Part shown: positions 7,088 to 15,709 of the stretch, one piece after another | Layout: each line of letters opens with the position of its first letter | Position numbering within the stretch: the stretch's first letter is position 1 | Source: Uliginosibacterium flavum | Lineage (GTDB): Bacteria > Pseudomonadota > Gammaproteobacteria > Burkholderiales > Rhodocyclaceae | Assembly (NCBI RefSeq): GCF_040566545.1 | Contig: NZ_JBEWZI010000006.1 | Span: 1-64,000 of the forward strand | DNA length: 64,000 bases | Direction of reading: 5' to 3' | Notes under the pieces: generated by a model | Databases searched by the model: none | What the model saw: only the letters and a program-made list of their open reading frames with translations | Told to the model about the DNA's origin: nothing | Position numbers and translations under genes: made by a program

Positions 7088-7615
7088 ATGATTGCAGCCA
7101 TTCTGAGTTTGACCGCGCTGGGCCTGATTCTCGGTCTGGGCCTGGGTTACGCGGCGAAAGTCTTTGCGGTGGAGGGCAACAGCCTAGTCTCCGAGCTGGT
7201 CGAGATGATGCCCGGCACCAACTGTGGTCAATGCGGTCTGGCTGGTTGCGGCGCGGCGGCGGAGGCGGTGGTGGAAGGCAACGCCGCAGCGACGGTTTGC
7301 CCCGGCGGCGGTGTGGCGCTGGCCCAGGCGATTGCGGCCAAGCTGGGGATCACCTTGTCGCTTGATGGTGTGGCGGACAAAGGCCCGATGGTGGCCGAGG
7401 TGGCGGAAGAGATCTGCATCGGTTGCGGCAAGTGCATGAAGCATTGCGCGACGGATGCCATTGTCGGCGCAGCGAAACAGATTCATGGCGTGCTGCATGA
7501 GGCCTGTACGGGTTGTGGCGGCTGCATGGATGACTGCCCGACGGGCGCGATCATCTTGCGTCCGCTGCCGCAGACGCTGCGTGACTGGAACTGGAGCAAA
7601 CCAGCCCTGGCTTGA
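7088..7615 (+). CDS. rnfB: RnfB, iron-sulfur subunit of the Rnf complex
   Basis: 175 residues. An N-terminal membrane anchor (LSLTALGLILGLGLGYAA) is followed by a four-Cys motif (TNCGQCGLAGC, later VCPGG) and two ferredoxin-type 4Fe-4S motifs (CIGCGKCMKHC and CTGCGGCMDDCP). RnfB is the likely entry or exit point for ferredoxin electrons on the cytoplasmic face. It follows rnfA after 10 bp with an AAGGAG ribosome site. Confidence 0.96.
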   Translation: MIAAILSLTALGLILGLGLGYAAKVFAVEGNSLVSELVEMMPGTNCGQCGLAGCGAAAEAVVEGNAAATVCPGGGVALAQAIAAKLGITLSLDGVADKGPMVAEVAEEICIGCGKCMKHCATDAIVGAAKQIHGVLHEACTGCGGCMDDCPTGAIILRPLPQTLRDWNWSKPALA

Positions 7616-7688
7616 AACGATTGTCGGGTTTGGCCTGTCGCTAAACCGACCTGTGAAATGCCGGCGCTGGCCGCCTGAGGAGAAGAAT

Positions 7689-9206
7689 ATGGGTATGCTT
7701 GAAATGCTGAACGGAGCGCGCTGGGGCGTGCATCCGCATGACGATCACAAACGCCCGGCGGCCGATGTGCCGCTGCGCGTGATGAGCCTGCCGGCAAAGC
7801 TGTGTGTGCCATTGCTGCAGCACGTAGGTGCGCCGGCCAAGCCGCTGGTGGCGGTGGGTGACCGGGTGCTGCGCGGCGAGTTGATTGCCAGCGCGCAGGG
7901 CAATGTATCGGCACCGGTGCATGCGCCCAGTTCCGGCATTGTCACGGCGATTGGCGAAGTCACTGCGCCACATCCTTCCGGCCTGCCGTTTGCAGCGATC
8001 ACGATTACGCTGGATGGCAAGGACGAAGCGATTCCGCTGATCGAAGTGGCCGACCCTTTCAGCCTGGAACCCGCCGAGGTGTCGCAGCGCATCGCCGATG
8101 CCGGCATTGTCGGCCTGGGCGGCGCGACTTTTCCGTCGGCGCCGAAAGCACAACTGGGCCGCAAGCTGGCCGTACAGACGCTGGTGATCAATGGCGGCGA
8201 ATGCGAACCGTATCTGTCCAGCGATGACAGCGTGATGCGCGAACGTGCCGACGATGTGATCGACGGCGTGCGCATCCTGATGCATGCCACCGGCGCGCCG
8301 CAGGCCTTGGTCGGTATCGAAGACAACAAGCCGGAGGCGATTGCCGCGATGCGCAAGGCCGCCGCGCCGTTTGCCACGATCAAGATCTGCCCGGTGCCGG
8401 CGCGCTACCCGATGGGTTCTGACCGTCAGCTGGTGCAGGTGCTGACCGGCAAGGAAGTGCCCTCCGGCGCGCGTACCGCCAGTGTTGGCGTACTGGTCAA
8501 TAACGTCAGCACCTGTGCGGCGATTCATCGCGCCGTGCGTCTGGGGGAGCCGCTGACCCAGCGCATCGTGACCGTGAATGGCGGTGCGGTGGCAATGCCG
8601 GGCAATGTGTTGGTGCCGATCGGCACGCTGGTGGAAGACTTGCTGGCTTTCGTCGGCCTGAAGGAAACCCCGGCGCGCCTGGTAATGGGCGGGCCGATGA
8701 TGGGCGCCGCTCTGCCGCATGCGCAGGTGCCGACGGTGAAGGGCTGCGGCGGCATTCTGGCGCTGACCGCCGCCGAGATTACGGTGGAAGAGCCGTCGCC
8801 GTGCATCCGCTGCGGATCGTGCGTGAAGGCCTGCCCGATGGGCCTGGTGCCGCTGGAAATGGCGGCCCACATCAACGCCGGTGATTACGACAAGGCCGAT
8901 GCGCTGGCGCTGGACGATTGCCTGGCCTGCGGCTGCTGTGCCTATGTGTGCCCCTCGCATATTCCGCTGGTGCAATCCTTTTCGCATGCCAAGGGCGAAA
9001 TCTGGAAGCGCGCGCAGAAGAAAAAACGCAACGAATTTACCAAGGGTCTGGCGCAGGCGCGTGTCGAGCGTCTGGAGCGCGAAGCGCGCGAACGCGCCGA
9101 GGTTGCGGCCAAGCGCAAGGCCGCGCGGGCGGCGCAACTCGCGGCCGAGGCGGCTGCAGCGGCTGCGGCAATCGAAGCAACAGGTTCACAGGAGAGCTCG
9201 ATATGA
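7689..9206 (+). CDS. rnfC: RnfC, NADH- and FMN-binding subunit of the Rnf complex
   Basis: 505 residues. It has a biotinyl-like N-terminal domain (about 40-110; NVSAPVHAPSSG), the NADH/FMN-binding core (GLGGATFPSAPK, INGGECEPYLSSD) and two 4Fe-4S motifs (CIRCGSCVKACPMG and CLACGCCAYVCPS). The C-terminal tail (about 440-505) is Lys/Arg/Ala-rich and probably a coiled coil, as in other proteobacterial RnfC. I chose ATG at 7689 because GGAG precedes it and the product then starts like other RnfC; the open frame extends upstream into rnfB. The stop overlaps rnfD as ATGA. Confidence 0.95.
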   Translation: MGMLEMLNGARWGVHPHDDHKRPAADVPLRVMSLPAKLCVPLLQHVGAPAKPLVAVGDRVLRGELIASAQGNVSAPVHAPSSGIVTAIGEVTAPHPSGLPFAAITITLDGKDEAIPLIEVADPFSLEPAEVSQRIADAGIVGLGGATFPSAPKAQLGRKLAVQTLVINGGECEPYLSSDDSVMRERADDVIDGVRILMHATGAPQALVGIEDNKPEAIAAMRKAAAPFATIKICPVPARYPMGSDRQLVQVLTGKEVPSGARTASVGVLVNNVSTCAAIHRAVRLGEPLTQRIVTVNGGAVAMPGNVLVPIGTLVEDLLAFVGLKETPARLVMGGPMMGAALPHAQVPTVKGCGGILALTAAEITVEEPSPCIRCGSCVKACPMGLVPLEMAAHINAGDYDKADALALDDCLACGCCAYVCPSHIPLVQSFSHAKGEIWKRAQKKKRNEFTKGLAQARVERLEREARERAEVAAKRKAARAAQLAAEAAAAAAAIEATGSQESSI

Positions 9207-10288
9207 ATACATCCATTTCCTCTGCTTTGCCCGCCGTCGCAGCTTCGCCGCACGCACAGGCACAGGGCAGCATCACTGCCGTGATGGCCAAGGTGATGTT
9301 GGCGCTGGCCCCGGCCACGCTGTGCGGCTTCTGGTTCTTCGGTTTGCCGGCGCTGAGCTTGTGGATCGTCACCATCGCGGCGGCGCTGGCGGGTGAAGCC
9401 ATCTGTTTGCGCCTGATGAACAAGCCGGTGAACAGCACGCTGTTTGATGGCTCGGCCATCCTCACCGGCTGGCTGCTGGCGATGTCGCTGCCACCCTGGG
9501 CGCCCTGGTGGATTGGCGTGCTCGGTGGGTTGTTCGCTACGGTCATCGGCAAGCAGGTGTTCGGTGGTGTAGGGCAGAATCTTTTCAACCCGGCAATGAT
9601 CGCGCGGGTAGCCTTGCTGGTGTCCTTCCCGGTGCAGATGACGGCCTGGGTGATGCCGATGACGGCGGCCCATGCGCCCGGCCTGCTGGATGCGCTGCAG
9701 GTGACCTTCGGCGGCGGCGCGATTCCGGACGCGATGTCCAGTGCCTCCTTGCTGGGTCAGGCCAAGAGCGAGTTGTCGCGCGGTGTGAATCTGCTGCATG
9801 TATTTGCCAACGGTTTGCCCACCTCGTTCAGTGGTGCACGCCCCGGCAGCATGGGCGAAACCGCCGTGCTGCTGATTGCGGCCGGTGGCGTAGCGATGAT
9901 GCTGATGCGCATCATCACCTGGCATATCCCGCTCGCCATGCTGGCGGCGATTGCCGTGCCGGCGGCGATTGCACATGGCATCAATCCGGCGCGCTACCTG
10001 GATGCGGGCACGCATGTGCTGTCCGGTGCGGCAATGCTGGGCGCCTTCTTCATTGCGACGGACTACGTCTCTTCGCCCACCTCGCGTGCCGGGCAGATCG
10101 TGTTCGGCCTCGGCTGCGGTTTCCTGACCTGGGTGATCCGCAGCTACGGCGGTTATCCGGAAGGTGTGGCCTTTGCGGTGCTGCTGATGAATGCGCTGAC
10201 CCCGGCGATTGACCGCCTGGTGAAGCCACGCGTGTATGGCCGCGATTTCAAGGGCCTACCGATTGTTTTGAAGAGCGGGGGGAAGTGA
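9203..10288 (+). CDS. rnfD: RnfD, flavin-carrying membrane subunit of the Rnf complex
   Basis: 361 residues with about nine transmembrane helices. The expected flavinylation motif (D-x-x-S/T-x-A-T/S) is present as DAMSSAS, with Ser rather than the usual Thr at the acceptor position. Conserved NqrB/RnfD sequences include LFDGSAILTGWLLAMSLPP and GGVGQNLFNPAM. The start codon overlaps the rnfC stop (ATGA), preceded by GGAG. FMN attachment would need an ApbE-type transferase, which is not encoded in this window. Confidence 0.95.
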   Translation: MNTSISSALPAVAASPHAQAQGSITAVMAKVMLALAPATLCGFWFFGLPALSLWIVTIAAALAGEAICLRLMNKPVNSTLFDGSAILTGWLLAMSLPPWAPWWIGVLGGLFATVIGKQVFGGVGQNLFNPAMIARVALLVSFPVQMTAWVMPMTAAHAPGLLDALQVTFGGGAIPDAMSSASLLGQAKSELSRGVNLLHVFANGLPTSFSGARPGSMGETAVLLIAAGGVAMMLMRIITWHIPLAMLAAIAVPAAIAHGINPARYLDAGTHVLSGAAMLGAFFIATDYVSSPTSRAGQIVFGLGCGFLTWVIRSYGGYPEGVAFAVLLMNALTPAIDRLVKPRVYGRDFKGLPIVLKSGGK

Positions 10289-10289
10289 C

Positions 10290-10898
10290 ATGGAACTCGC
10301 GATTCTGCGGGACAAGATCGGCTATCACGGCGTTTCGCTGGCGCTGGCCACGGTGCTGACCGGCGCGGCGCTGATGCTGGCCAACCACCTGACCCTGCCG
10401 GCGATTGCTCAGGCGGCAGAAGATGACCTGAAGGCCTCGCTGGTACAGGTGCTGCCGGAAGGCATGGCGGACAACAACCTGCTGGCCGACACGGTGAGCA
10501 TCGACGGTCTTGGCGGCAAGCCGGTGACGGTGTATCGCGGGCGCAAGGCCGGCGTTTACTCGGCGGCGGTTTTCCAGCACCGCGCGCGCGGCTATGCCGG
10601 GGATATCGTGATTCTCGTTGGCCTGAATGCCGAAGGCGTGGTGCAGGGTGTGCGCGTCCTCAAGCACGCTGAAACGCCGGGTCTGGGTGACAAGATCGAG
10701 GTGGCCAAATCGCCTTGGGTGCACGCTTTCGAAGGCAAGGCGCTGGGCACTGCGCGTTGGGGGGTGAAAAAAGATGGCGGCGAGTTCGATCAGTTCGCTG
10801 GTGCCACCATCACGCCGCGCACCGTGGTCAAGACGGTGAAGGAAGCGCTGGAATTCTACGCAGCGCATCGTACTGAAATTGCAGGAGAGAAACCATGA
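10290..10898 (+). CDS. rnfG: RnfG, periplasmic flavoprotein subunit of the Rnf complex
   Basis: 202 residues. One N-terminal transmembrane helix (about 14-34) precedes a periplasmic FMN-binding domain. The flavinylation motif near the C-terminus reads FAGATITPRTVV, with the Thr of GAT as likely acceptor. GLNAEGVVQGVRVLKHAETPGLGDK is the typical FMN-binding-domain core. It starts one base after the rnfD stop and ends overlapping rnfE (ATGA). Confidence 0.95.
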   Translation: MELAILRDKIGYHGVSLALATVLTGAALMLANHLTLPAIAQAAEDDLKASLVQVLPEGMADNNLLADTVSIDGLGGKPVTVYRGRKAGVYSAAVFQHRARGYAGDIVILVGLNAEGVVQGVRVLKHAETPGLGDKIEVAKSPWVHAFEGKALGTARWGVKKDGGEFDQFAGATITPRTVVKTVKEALEFYAAHRTEIAGEKP

Positions 10899-11587
10899 AT
10901 TGCGAATCGGTGACAACGGGCAAGCTGTTTCGTGACGGGCTGTGGGACCAGAACGTGGTCTTCGCCCAGTTGCTGGCGATGTGCCCGGCGATGGCGGTGA
11001 CGACCTCCGGCACCAATGGATTGGGCATGGGTCTGGCGACCACGGCGGTGCTGGTGGTGTCGAACATGTTGATCTCGGCGATCCGCAATCTGGTCAGCGA
11101 TCAGGTGCGCATCCCGATCTTCGTGGTGGTGATTGCCACGCTGGTGACCCTCGTGGATATGTCGCTGAACGCCTGGCTGCATGACTTGCACAAAGTATTG
11201 GGCTTGTTCATCGCCCTGATTGTCGTGAACTGCGCAATTCTTGGCCGGGCCGAGGCGTTTGCTTTCAAGAATGGCGTTAAGGCATCGGCCATTGACGGGC
11301 TGGCGATGGGCCTGGGCTTCACGCTGGCCTTGACGATCATGGGTCTGGTGCGCGAACTGATCGGCGCGGGCACACTGTTTGCACAAGCCAGTCTGTTGCT
11401 CGGGCCGAGTTTTTCATTCCTCGAAGTGAAAGTGATCCCGAATTACTCCGGCGTGCTGATGATGATCCTGCCGCCGGGGGGCTTTCTGGTGCTGGGCATG
11501 TTGCTGGTCGTAAAGCGCATGGTCGATCAGCGTCTGGCCAAGCGTGGCTGTGCGACGCCGGATGCGGCCGCACATTGCAGTGTCTGA
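10895..11587 (+). CDS. rnfE: RnfE, membrane subunit of the Rnf complex
   Basis: 230 residues, about six transmembrane helices, paralogous to RnfA with inverted topology in the family. Cys residues in LLAMCPAMAVTTSGTNGLGMG and VVNCAILGRAEAF are the counterparts of the RnfA cluster ligands. It overlaps rnfG by four bases; AGGAGAG lies upstream. Confidence 0.95.
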   Translation: MNCESVTTGKLFRDGLWDQNVVFAQLLAMCPAMAVTTSGTNGLGMGLATTAVLVVSNMLISAIRNLVSDQVRIPIFVVVIATLVTLVDMSLNAWLHDLHKVLGLFIALIVVNCAILGRAEAFAFKNGVKASAIDGLAMGLGFTLALTIMGLVRELIGAGTLFAQASLLLGPSFSFLEVKVIPNYSGVLMMILPPGGFLVLGMLLVVKRMVDQRLAKRGCATPDAAAHCSV

Positions 11588-11600
11588 GAGGGAGAGCGAA

Positions 11601-11882
11601 ATGAAAGTTGCCGTTGCCTACACCGAACCCGCTGGCCAGACCTGGCTTAACATTGACGTGGCCGATGACGCCAGCGTGCAGGACGCGATCCACAAGAGCG
11701 GCATCCTCGCGCTCTATCCGCATATCGATCTGAACGCCCAGCGTGTCGGCGTATTCGGCAAGGCGGTGAAGCTGGAAGCTGCGCTGCGCGCAGGCGACCG
11801 TGTCGAGATCTATCGCCCGATCAGCTGCGATCCGCTGACCGTGCCGCGCCGGCCGGGCTTTGAGCTGGATCTGGATGAGTAG
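11601..11882 (+). CDS. rnfH: RnfH family protein
   Basis: 93 residues, ubiquitin-like fold family (UPF0125/RnfH). Typical features are VAYTEPAGQTWLNIDV, DLNAQRVGVFGKAVKLE and LRAGDRVEIYRPI.CDP. Its exact role is unknown, but it is regularly the last gene of nif-associated rnf operons. ATG at 11601 follows GGGAGAG; the open frame extends upstream into rnfE. The stop is followed by about 200 bp without an evident terminator. Confidence 0.93.
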   Translation: MKVAVAYTEPAGQTWLNIDVADDASVQDAIHKSGILALYPHIDLNAQRVGVFGKAVKLEAALRAGDRVEIYRPISCDPLTVPRRPGFELDLDE

Positions 11883-12089
11883 GCGGATAAGTAGCCGCAG
11901 GGTCGCGCTTGAGTCCGGGAGTGTTAAATCAATGCAAACCGTCCATGCGGGAACGAGAATCTTGTAATTAGCTGCTAGATTGAGGGAGCCGGTTGTCGGA
12001 CGCACGCAGATTGGAGCTGCTGCGCGTCGACTCCGTACCGCCCGGGCTGCTTGCCCGGGTGCCGAAATGACCTTCGGAGCCCCAGATTG

Positions 12090-13004
12090 ATGACGCACCT
12101 GAGATCGCTGTTGTCCTGCCTGCTAATTGCAGGGCTCGCCCATGCAGGCTTGGCGCAAGCTGAAGACGTGATTCTCCTGCAGGGAACAGACCCGGCCAAG
12201 GGCACTGTCTCGGATTTCAAGATCACCGTTGTCGATGAGGCGCTCAAACGCACAGAAAAACGTTATGGCCCTTATCGCTATGTGCAGGGGACGTTGAGTT
12301 CGACGCGCGAGCGCATGCTGCAGGAATTGCTGCTCGGGGAAATTCAGAACATAGCCATGGTTGCCACCCAGCCCGCCTGGGAGGAGAAGCTCATTACGAT
12401 CCGGATTCCGATCGACATGGGCTTATCGGGTTTGCGCATTGCGCTGATCCGCAGTGATGCACAGGCCAGATTGGCTGCCGTGCGCACGGTGGAGGATCTG
12501 AAGGCCTTGCGCATGAGCGTCGGTGCCGGCTGGGCTTCGCGCAAGGTGGCCGAAATGGGCGGTTTTTCGATTGCCCCCGCTGAGAACTACGAGGCAAGTC
12601 TGAAAATGCTGCTGCGCGAGCGCACGGACTACTTCCCGCGCAGCTTGAATGAAGCCTTTTCTGAATACGATACTTGGCATGAAAAGGCCCCGGAGCTGGC
12701 CATTGAAAAGACTCTGCTGCTGAATCTGCCGCTGCCAACCTATGTCTTTATTTCGCCCAAGGCGCCACGTCTGGCTCAACGCATCGAAGAAGGCATGGAG
12801 TCGATGGTGCGCGATGGTAGTCTGCGCAAGCTGATGCTTCAGTTCAATGCAGAGGTCATCGCGCGTGCCGACTTGTGTTCGCGTCGCATCATCGAGATCG
12901 AAAATCCGATGCTTTCATCGCAGACCCCCTTGAGCCGCAAGGAGCTGTGGTTCAATCCCAGAGACCCGAAAACGGGGATCTGCCGCAGCGGCAAGCGCCG
13001 CTGA
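12090..13004 (+). CDS. Periplasmic solute-binding-like protein of unknown ligand
   Basis: 304 residues with a Sec signal peptide (about 1-24, ending AQAED) and a fold that looks like family 3 extracellular solute-binding proteins (VEDLKALRMSVGAGWASRKVAEMGGF, LNEAFSEYDTWHEKAPELAIEKT, RIEEGMESMVRDGSLRKLMLQF). No permease or ATPase is adjacent, so it may be an orphan sensor or binding protein; related stand-alone proteins are common in Betaproteobacteria. A GC-rich hairpin (CCCGGGC..GCCCGGG, about 12042-12059) lies in its leader. It converges on ureG with stops one base apart. I do not know its ligand. Confidence 0.7.
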   Translation: MTHLRSLLSCLLIAGLAHAGLAQAEDVILLQGTDPAKGTVSDFKITVVDEALKRTEKRYGPYRYVQGTLSSTRERMLQELLLGEIQNIAMVATQPAWEEKLITIRIPIDMGLSGLRIALIRSDAQARLAAVRTVEDLKALRMSVGAGWASRKVAEMGGFSIAPAENYEASLKMLLRERTDYFPRSLNEAFSEYDTWHEKAPELAIEKTLLLNLPLPTYVFISPKAPRLAQRIEEGMESMVRDGSLRKLMLQFNAEVIARADLCSRRIIEIENPMLSSQTPLSRKELWFNPRDPKTGICRSGKRR

Positions 13005-13622
13005 TCAGACCGCGTGCAGCATGCCCTGCGTTTCGATGAAGGCAATGATCTCGGCCAGCCCTTGACCGGTCTTCTGATTGCTGAAGACGAAGGGTTTGCT
13101 GCCGCGCATCTTCTTCGAGTCGCGATCCATCACCTCCAGCGAGGCGCCGACCATCGGCGCCAGATCGATCTTGTTGATCACCAGCAGATCGCTCTTCATG
13201 ATCCCCGGCCCGCCCTTGCGCGGAATCTTGTCGCCGGCCGACACGTCGATTACATACAAGGTCAAATCCGACAGCTCGGGCGAGAAGGTCGCCGCCAGAT
13301 TGTCACCACCACTTTCCACAAAAATGATTTCCAGCCCCGGGAAGCGCTGATTCAGGCGGTCGATCGCCTCTAGATTGATCGAAGCATCTTCGCGGATCGC
13401 CGTGTGCGGGCAGCCGCCGGTTTCCACGCCCAGAATGCGCTCGGCCGGCAGGGCTTCATTACGCACCAGAAACTGCGCGTCCTCCGCCGTGTAGATGTCG
13501 TTGGTCACGACCGCGATGTTGTACTTGTCGCGCAGGGCGATGCACAGGGCTAGGGTCAGGGCCGTCTTGCCGGAGCCGACGGGCCCGCCGATGCCGATGC
13601 GCAGGGGTTGGGATTGGGTCAT
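13005..13622 (-). CDS. ureG: UreG, urease accessory GTPase
   Basis: 205 residues. The P-loop GPVGSGKTAL, the nickel-binding CPH region (ETGGCPHTAIREDAS) and the G-motif NKIDLA are all visible. UreG receives nickel (from UreE or HypA) and delivers it with UreF and UreD into apo-urease using GTP hydrolysis. It is the last gene of the urease block and is separated from ureF by one orphan gene. Confidence 0.97.
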   Translation of the reverse strand: MTQSQPLRIGIGGPVGSGKTALTLALCIALRDKYNIAVVTNDIYTAEDAQFLVRNEALPAERILGVETGGCPHTAIREDASINLEAIDRLNQRFPGLEIIFVESGGDNLAATFSPELSDLTLYVIDVSAGDKIPRKGGPGIMKSDLLVINKIDLAPMVGASLEVMDRDSKKMRGSKPFVFSNQKTGQGLAEIIAFIETQGMLHAV

Positions 13623-13660
13623 TTTTGGTCAGGTCAGTCGTAGTTAGTGAAGTGCTGCGT

Positions 13661-14071
13661 TTACGTACTCAATAAGCTTTCTGGTTCATCTGACCAGACT
13701 TCCGCCTGCTCCCCGAATTTGCTTTCTAGGGCATTTCGAACAAGCGCCGGATAGCCAAACCAGTACTGCCTTTTGATGGCATTTTTGGTGTGTTCTGCTC
13801 CAAACCACTCGCAATAGTATTTTTGCTCCACGCTTGAAAGAGGGCTTCTGTCGTCGGTGAGCAGTGCGCGTCGGTACTTGGTCAAGAGACGTTTTAGCTG
13901 CCCGCGTGTCGTGATTTCGAAGCGAGCAAGTTCTGGAAGCAATTCCTCAAAGAGTGTTATGTCGGAGACGTAGTCATTTCTCTTCGGGAAAATTCTGCGC
14001 ATGATGCTGCGAATGTTCGGTCCGGTGAGCGGCTGATCCTGCAATATTTTTCTCGCAGATGGCGCGTGCAT
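13661..14071 (-). CDS. Hypothetical protein inside the urease operon
   Basis: About 136 residues, not recognised. It is rich in charged residues, has no signal peptide or membrane segment, and includes NIRSIMRRIFPKRNDYVSDI and YYCEWFGAEHTKNAIKRQYWFG. The base composition is visibly AT-richer than the neighbouring ureF and ureG, which suggests later insertion. The ATG at 14071 has AAGG six bases upstream; an in-frame ATG at 14077 abuts the AAGG and is less likely. It starts about 10 bases after the ureF stop and would be co-transcribed. Confidence 0.6.
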   Translation of the reverse strand: MHAPSARKILQDQPLTGPNIRSIMRRIFPKRNDYVSDITLFEELLPELARFEITTRGQLKRLLTKYRRALLTDDRSPLSSVEQKYYCEWFGAEHTKNAIKRQYWFGYPALVRNALESKFGEQAEVWSDEPESLLST

Positions 14072-14080
14072 GGTCATCCT

Positions 14081-14761
14081 TCAGGAACGAAAAAGTCGGG
14101 TGTATTGGATTTCGTGCTGACAGCTCGCCAGCGTCATGCCGGGGGTGAAGTTTTCCCAGTCTTGTTCATCGGCGCGGCGCTGGGCTTCGGTCGCCAGCGC
14201 GGGCAGGTCTTCGGCCAGTGCCACGAGCATGCGCTGGCCGGCGGTCTGGCCCAGAGGTACGAGCTTCACAGCGGCCATGACCTGATTCTCCAGCCAGGCC
14301 CACAGGTAGGCGGTGGCGGCTTCCAGTTCATCAATCTGCCAGTGCGCGGCCGCTGCGGCCCAAGGCGTGGGGAAGGCAATTTCGCGCAGATCAAGCAAAG
14401 CGGTTTTGCTGGTTCCGGGCGTGTCTGGCAGGTCGCGCAGTAGGCGCGCCAGCGAATAGCCCATCTGCAGGGTTTCGGCGCGCAGTTCGGCGGTTTCGCG
14501 GGTGGAGATGAACTCGGCATTCAGACGGGCAACTTCGGCAGTGTCGCCGGCCTTCCAGGCGCGCAGCAGGGCGATCAGGGCCGGTGCCTCGCAGCGGGCC
14601 AAGGCGAAGTGCAGGGCGTCGTGAATCCAGAGTTGGGCGGCGGCTTCGGTCGTGACCGCGCCGGATTCGACAGCCCATTCCAGACCTTGCGAATAGGAGA
14701 AGGCGCCGACGGGCAGGGCCGGGCTGGCCAGATGCAGCAGGCGCACGAGTTGCAGGTTCAT
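14081..14761 (-). CDS. ureF: UreF, urease accessory protein
   Basis: 226 residues, all-helical UreF family (LLHLASPALPVGAFSYSQGLEWAVE, then HDALHFALARCEAPAL, then LVPLGQTAGQRML). UreF joins UreD and UreG in the nickel-insertion complex. It is separated from ureE by about 400 bp of repeat-rich sequence, an unusual gap for this operon. Confidence 0.96.
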   Translation of the reverse strand: MNLQLVRLLHLASPALPVGAFSYSQGLEWAVESGAVTTEAAAQLWIHDALHFALARCEAPALIALLRAWKAGDTAEVARLNAEFISTRETAELRAETLQMGYSLARLLRDLPDTPGTSKTALLDLREIAFPTPWAAAAAHWQIDELEAATAYLWAWLENQVMAAVKLVPLGQTAGQRMLVALAEDLPALATEAQRRADEQDWENFTPGMTLASCQHEIQYTRLFRS

Positions 14762-15163
14762 GCCGCAAGGCCTGTCTGGAGAGCCGCATGCAGTAATCCT
14801 CTACAGGTAGGTGCTGTGGATAGGTTTACTGGACGGACTTGTTCAGCATGGTTGCCTGAAGATGTCCGCTGGGTGCGGGTCTTCAGGTGGGCTATTCCAT
14901 GCTGAAAAGCCGAGCCACTTGTGTACTGAGTTCGGCAGACCCGAACATTTCCTCCCCCTTCCAGGGGGAGGGCGAGGGTGGGGGTAAATGCGTCAAATCC
15001 AGAGCTGGCTTTGTTGAGCGAGACAACCCCCATCCCAACCTTCCCCCTGCAAGGGGGAAGGAGCCGTTCTGGCTCGGCGCGGCGAAGTGTAACGGTTTGG
15101 CAGGGAGACGCCGTTTGAGAGCGTATTTGTGAATTTCGGCTTTTAGCCTTCATCAAGGCCCGC
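14762..15163. other. Repeat-rich gap between ureE and ureF, no gene seen
   Basis: It contains a GCCTGAAGA..CCGCTGGGTGCGGGTCTTCAGG hairpin (14854-14887), which with its flank resembles 2679-2740, and two CT-rich palindromes (14952-14971, 15040-15060) separated by low-complexity sequence. No convincing coding frame. Confidence 0.7.
14854..14887. repeat. GGGTGCGGGTCTTC hairpin repeat
   Basis: An imperfect hairpin (GCCTGAAGA...TCTTCAGG) around CCGCTGGGTGCGGG. Close copies lie at about 2701-2734 and 37680-37712. All three are intergenic. Confidence 0.75.
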
Positions 15164-15652
15164 TCAACCATGCGCTCCGCCCATGACATGAATCTTCGCC
15201 TCGGTGGCGCCGCGTTCCGCATGATGATGGCCCGAGGCATAGGCGCCGGCTTCGGGTTCGAAAGGCGCATCGAGATGCGTAAGTTCGGCGCCCAGGCCAG
15301 TCAGCATGTGTTCCAGCACGTGATCCTGCTGGATGCGCAGCGCACCCTCGCAGACCTGCACGGCGACGTGGCGATTGCCCAGGTGATAGGCGGTGCGCGC
15401 CAGTTCGAAGGCGCTGGCGCAACGCGCTTCGACCAGGGCTTCGGGCGCAGAGACCACCTCAACGATGCGTCCGTCCTGCGCCTGCAATTTGTCGCCGCCG
15501 CGCAGGATGCCGCCACGCGGCAGAAACAGGCCCACTTCCTCGCCGGACGCCAATTGCGTGCGCAGCCGGGTCTTGGTGCGCGCGTCGAAGTCGAGGATCA
15601 GCTGTTCGGTGGCTGGCGCAGTGCCAGTGTAGAGGGATTCGATTAGGAGCAT
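15164..15652 (-). CDS. ureE: UreE, urease nickel metallochaperone
   Basis: 162 residues. An N-terminal peptide-binding domain (DFDARTKTRLRTQLASGEEVGLFLPRGGILRGGD) is followed by the metal-binding domain (YHLGNRHVAVQV, HVLEHMLTGLGAEL) and a histidine-containing tail (ASGHHHAERG). UreE delivers nickel to UreG. ATG at 15652 is preceded by AGGAG-like sequence. Confidence 0.96.
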   Translation of the reverse strand: MLLIESLYTGTAPATEQLILDFDARTKTRLRTQLASGEEVGLFLPRGGILRGGDKLQAQDGRIVEVVSAPEALVEARCASAFELARTAYHLGNRHVAVQVCEGALRIQQDHVLEHMLTGLGAELTHLDAPFEPEAGAYASGHHHAERGATEAKIHVMGGAHG

Positions 15653-15709
15653 GGTGAAAAAAGCAATTTCAAAATTAGTGTTCGTGATCAGGAAGTATGT
15701 CTGTTTGGT

